Shown here one piece after another: positions 31,859 to 32,743 of a DNA stretch of 32,743 nt. The notes below the pieces were generated by a model, which was not told the DNA's origin, searched no databases, and was given only the letters and a program-made list of their open reading frames with translations. This DNA comes from an uncultured Bacteroidota bacterium (GTDB lineage Bacteria; Bacteroidota; Bacteroidia; Chitinophagales; Chitinophagaceae), in assembly GCA_903854725.1 (NCBI GenBank), contig CAINWZ010000120.1:1-32743 (forward strand), read 5' to 3'. Position numbers and translations under genes: made by a program. Position 1 is the stretch's first letter. Every line of letters starts with the position of its first letter.

Positions 31859-32743
<885 letters not shown>

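Overview
The window is 32.7 kb of chromosomal housekeeping DNA from a low-GC member of the Bacteroidota. Evidence for the phylum: promoters of the TTTG-N19..21-TAnnTTTG type, no Shine-Dalgarno sequences, a 73-residue DUF2795-type protein ending in NEDEY, a MraY with an extra ~70-residue segment, an 81-residue ATP synthase epsilon, and a beta subunit carrying the [11 protein letters not shown] insertion. The gene set looks most like the Chitinophagaceae, but that family assignment is inference. I saw no insertion sequence, prophage, CRISPR array, tRNA, rRNA or obvious transferred segment. No stretch longer than 300 bp lacks a gene; the longest gap is 28555-28807.

Layout. Positions 1-5588 (+) hold the 3' end of a Nif3-family gene, a coiled-coil/zinc-ribbon protein, a secreted TPR protein, recN, fabI and a SemiSWEET. 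A strong hairpin and an AT palindrome separate these from a small DUF2795 gene (-). This gene and lolD (+) diverge from a 119-bp region with two well-formed promoters. On the minus strand follow gatC, an ABC ATPase and a PduO-type adenosyltransferase. A large two-domain beta-oxidation enzyme (FadN type, +) faces a TIGR01777 epimerase (-).

From 28554 down to 11951 lies a complete Bacteroidota-type division and cell wall (dcw) operon: mraZ-rsmH-ftsL-ftsI-murE-mraY-murD-ftsW-murG-murC-ftsQ-ftsA-ftsZ. It is tightly packed, with overlaps at murE/ftsI, ftsW/murG and murG/murC, and it ends in a clear terminator. murF and ddl are absent. The operon makes UDP-MurNAc-pentapeptide precursors (MurC, D, E), lipid I and II (MraY, MurG), the septal synthase pair (FtsW, FtsI), the FtsQ/FtsL scaffold and the cytoskeleton (FtsA, FtsZ). 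Beyond mraZ come queA (+), a sensor kinase (-) and the 3' part of atpD with atpC (-).

Most interesting points: (1) four exactly 10-bp-phased GTG boxes in front of mraZ, a probable MraZ operator, with three DnaA-box-like nonamers in the same gap; (2) a -7 promoter box placed exactly four bases before the ATG of several genes, predicting leaderless mRNAs; (3) a 714-residue FtsZ with a ~300-residue, extremely Glu-rich linker and a tail beyond the usual C-terminal peptide; (4) an FtsQ whose periplasmic C-terminus has a lysine every fourth residue over about 60 residues. I found no wholly new multigene system; the novelty lies in these variations on core machinery.
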